Shown here: piece by piece, positions 6,258 to 6,849 of the stretch
How the letters are laid out: each line of letters starts with the position of its first letter
Position numbering within the stretch: position 1 is the stretch's first letter
DNA from: Lachnospiraceae bacterium
Lineage (GTDB): Bacteria > Bacillota > Clostridia > Lachnospirales > Lachnospiraceae
Assembly (NCBI GenBank): GCA_024697505.1
Contig: JAILFQ010000061.1
Location: 1-6,849, forward strand
Direction: 5' to 3'
Length of the DNA: 6,849 nt
The notes under the pieces: model-generated
The model's input: the letters and a program-made list of their open reading frames with translations, nothing else
Told to the model about the DNA's origin: nothing
Database searches by the model: none
Made by a program: the position numbers and the translations under genes

Positions 6258-6830
6258 TTAATTTAAAGGATTGTTTTTAGAGTTCTCAATGCAGGTGTTT
6301 ACCTGATTAGTGAATAAAACCTGCTGCCTGTAAACGTTTTGTCTTATTCTTTCCGGAGTGATAATGCTTTTTTCGTCTTTTATCCAGCGGATCATAATTC
6401 CGGATAAGGCTTCCTCATAAAAGGCCAAAATAATATCAAAATCCTGTTTAGGCAGAGCATAATCCCCACTTGCCTCATTTATGGCGCGTACAAGAATTCT
6501 TCTTAATCTTTTTATTATAAAGTTTGACATCTGGTCGTGCTCCAAAGAGCGGTAAAGATTTATAAAAACCTTTCTATGGGATACGGAAAATTCTATAAGT
6601 CCGAAGACTGTTTTGTAAGGGTCATCTTTGTTGGCTTCATTAAGCTCATCCATTTTTTCATCAACAAATGCTTCCATAACATCATATATGTCATGAAAAT
6701 AGTAGTAGAAAGTGTTTCTTGTAATACCGCAATTATCGGCAATGTTTTTTACCGTTATTTTTTTTAGGGACTTCTTTTCGGCAAGTTTAATTGTGCAATC
6801 TATGATCGCTCTTTCTGTTGTTCTGGCCAT
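6258..6830 (-). CDS. TetR/AcrR-family transcriptional regulator
   Basis: A 190-residue protein with an N-terminal TetR DNA-binding domain. Residues 1-45 contain TERAIIDCTIKLAEKKSLKKI and then the helix-turn-helix ITVKNIADNCGITRNTFYYYF (25-45), followed by HDIYDVMEAFVDE. The remaining ~135 residues form the all-helical ligand and dimer domain, which does not point to a ligand. Most TetR proteins are repressors released by a small molecule, but some members, such as DhaS-like ones, act as activators. The start is ATG with AAAAGGAGA 7 bases upstream on the minus strand. Its promoter and any divergent target lie beyond the right edge of the window. It converges on the GH31 gene, so control of that gene is not implied by position. 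Confidence 0.92.
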   Translation of the reverse strand: MARTTERAIIDCTIKLAEKKSLKKITVKNIADNCGITRNTFYYYFHDIYDVMEAFVDEKMDELNEANKDDPYKTVFGLIEFSVSHRKVFINLYRSLEHDQMSNFIIKRLRRILVRAINEASGDYALPKQDFDIILAFYEEALSGIMIRWIKDEKSIITPERIRQNVYRQQVLFTNQVNTCIENSKNNPLN

Positions 6831-6849
6831 GTTTTTTCTCCTTTTTAAC

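Overview
The window looks like chromosomal DNA of a low-GC Gram-positive anaerobe, most likely a Lachnospiraceae-type Clostridium relative (Butyrivibrio or Eubacterium-like). The basis is the AT-rich composition, strong AGGAGG-type ribosome binding sites, intrinsic terminators, and the style of the proteins: a lipobox lipoprotein, a small ECF sigma factor with a membrane partner, and a cytoplasmic GH31 enzyme. No taxonomic marker gene is present, so this assignment is inference. Coding density is high and no gene-free stretch exceeds 300 bases.

Region 1 (about 1-2912, + strand) is a compact three-gene unit: an ECF-type sigma factor (73-636), a single-pass membrane protein overlapping it by 8 bases and probably its anti-sigma factor (629-1399), and, 27 bases later, a surface lipoprotein carrying a serpin domain (1427-2842). 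A strong intrinsic terminator (2856-2912) closes the unit. A protease inhibitor anchored outside the cell behind a membrane-gated sigma factor suggests an envelope or protease stress response. The roles of the partners are inferred from gene order and topology.

Region 2 (about 2913-6235, + strand) starts with a 223-base intergenic gap. It holds a good sigma-A-like promoter and, at the expected transcript 5' end, a 15-bp long-range inverted repeat that ends just before the ribosome binding site. Two genes follow: an S66-family peptidase (LD-carboxypeptidase/MccF type, 3066-4130) and a GH31 alpha-glycosidase (4169-6193). They are 38 bases apart and probably co-transcribed. Both appear cytoplasmic, so they may process imported muropeptides or peptide conjugates and alpha-linked oligosaccharides, respectively.

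Region 3 (6206-6849) holds a TetR-family regulator on the minus strand (6258-6830), convergent with the GH31 gene. The two share a hairpin terminator (6206-6235) whose U-tract favours the TetR side. The TetR promoter and its probable targets lie beyond the right edge.

No RNA genes, insertion sequences, CRISPR arrays or attachment sites were seen. The most interesting items are the sigma/anti-sigma/serpin unit, the unusual reactive-centre hinge of the serpin, and the structured leader ahead of the S66 peptidase gene.
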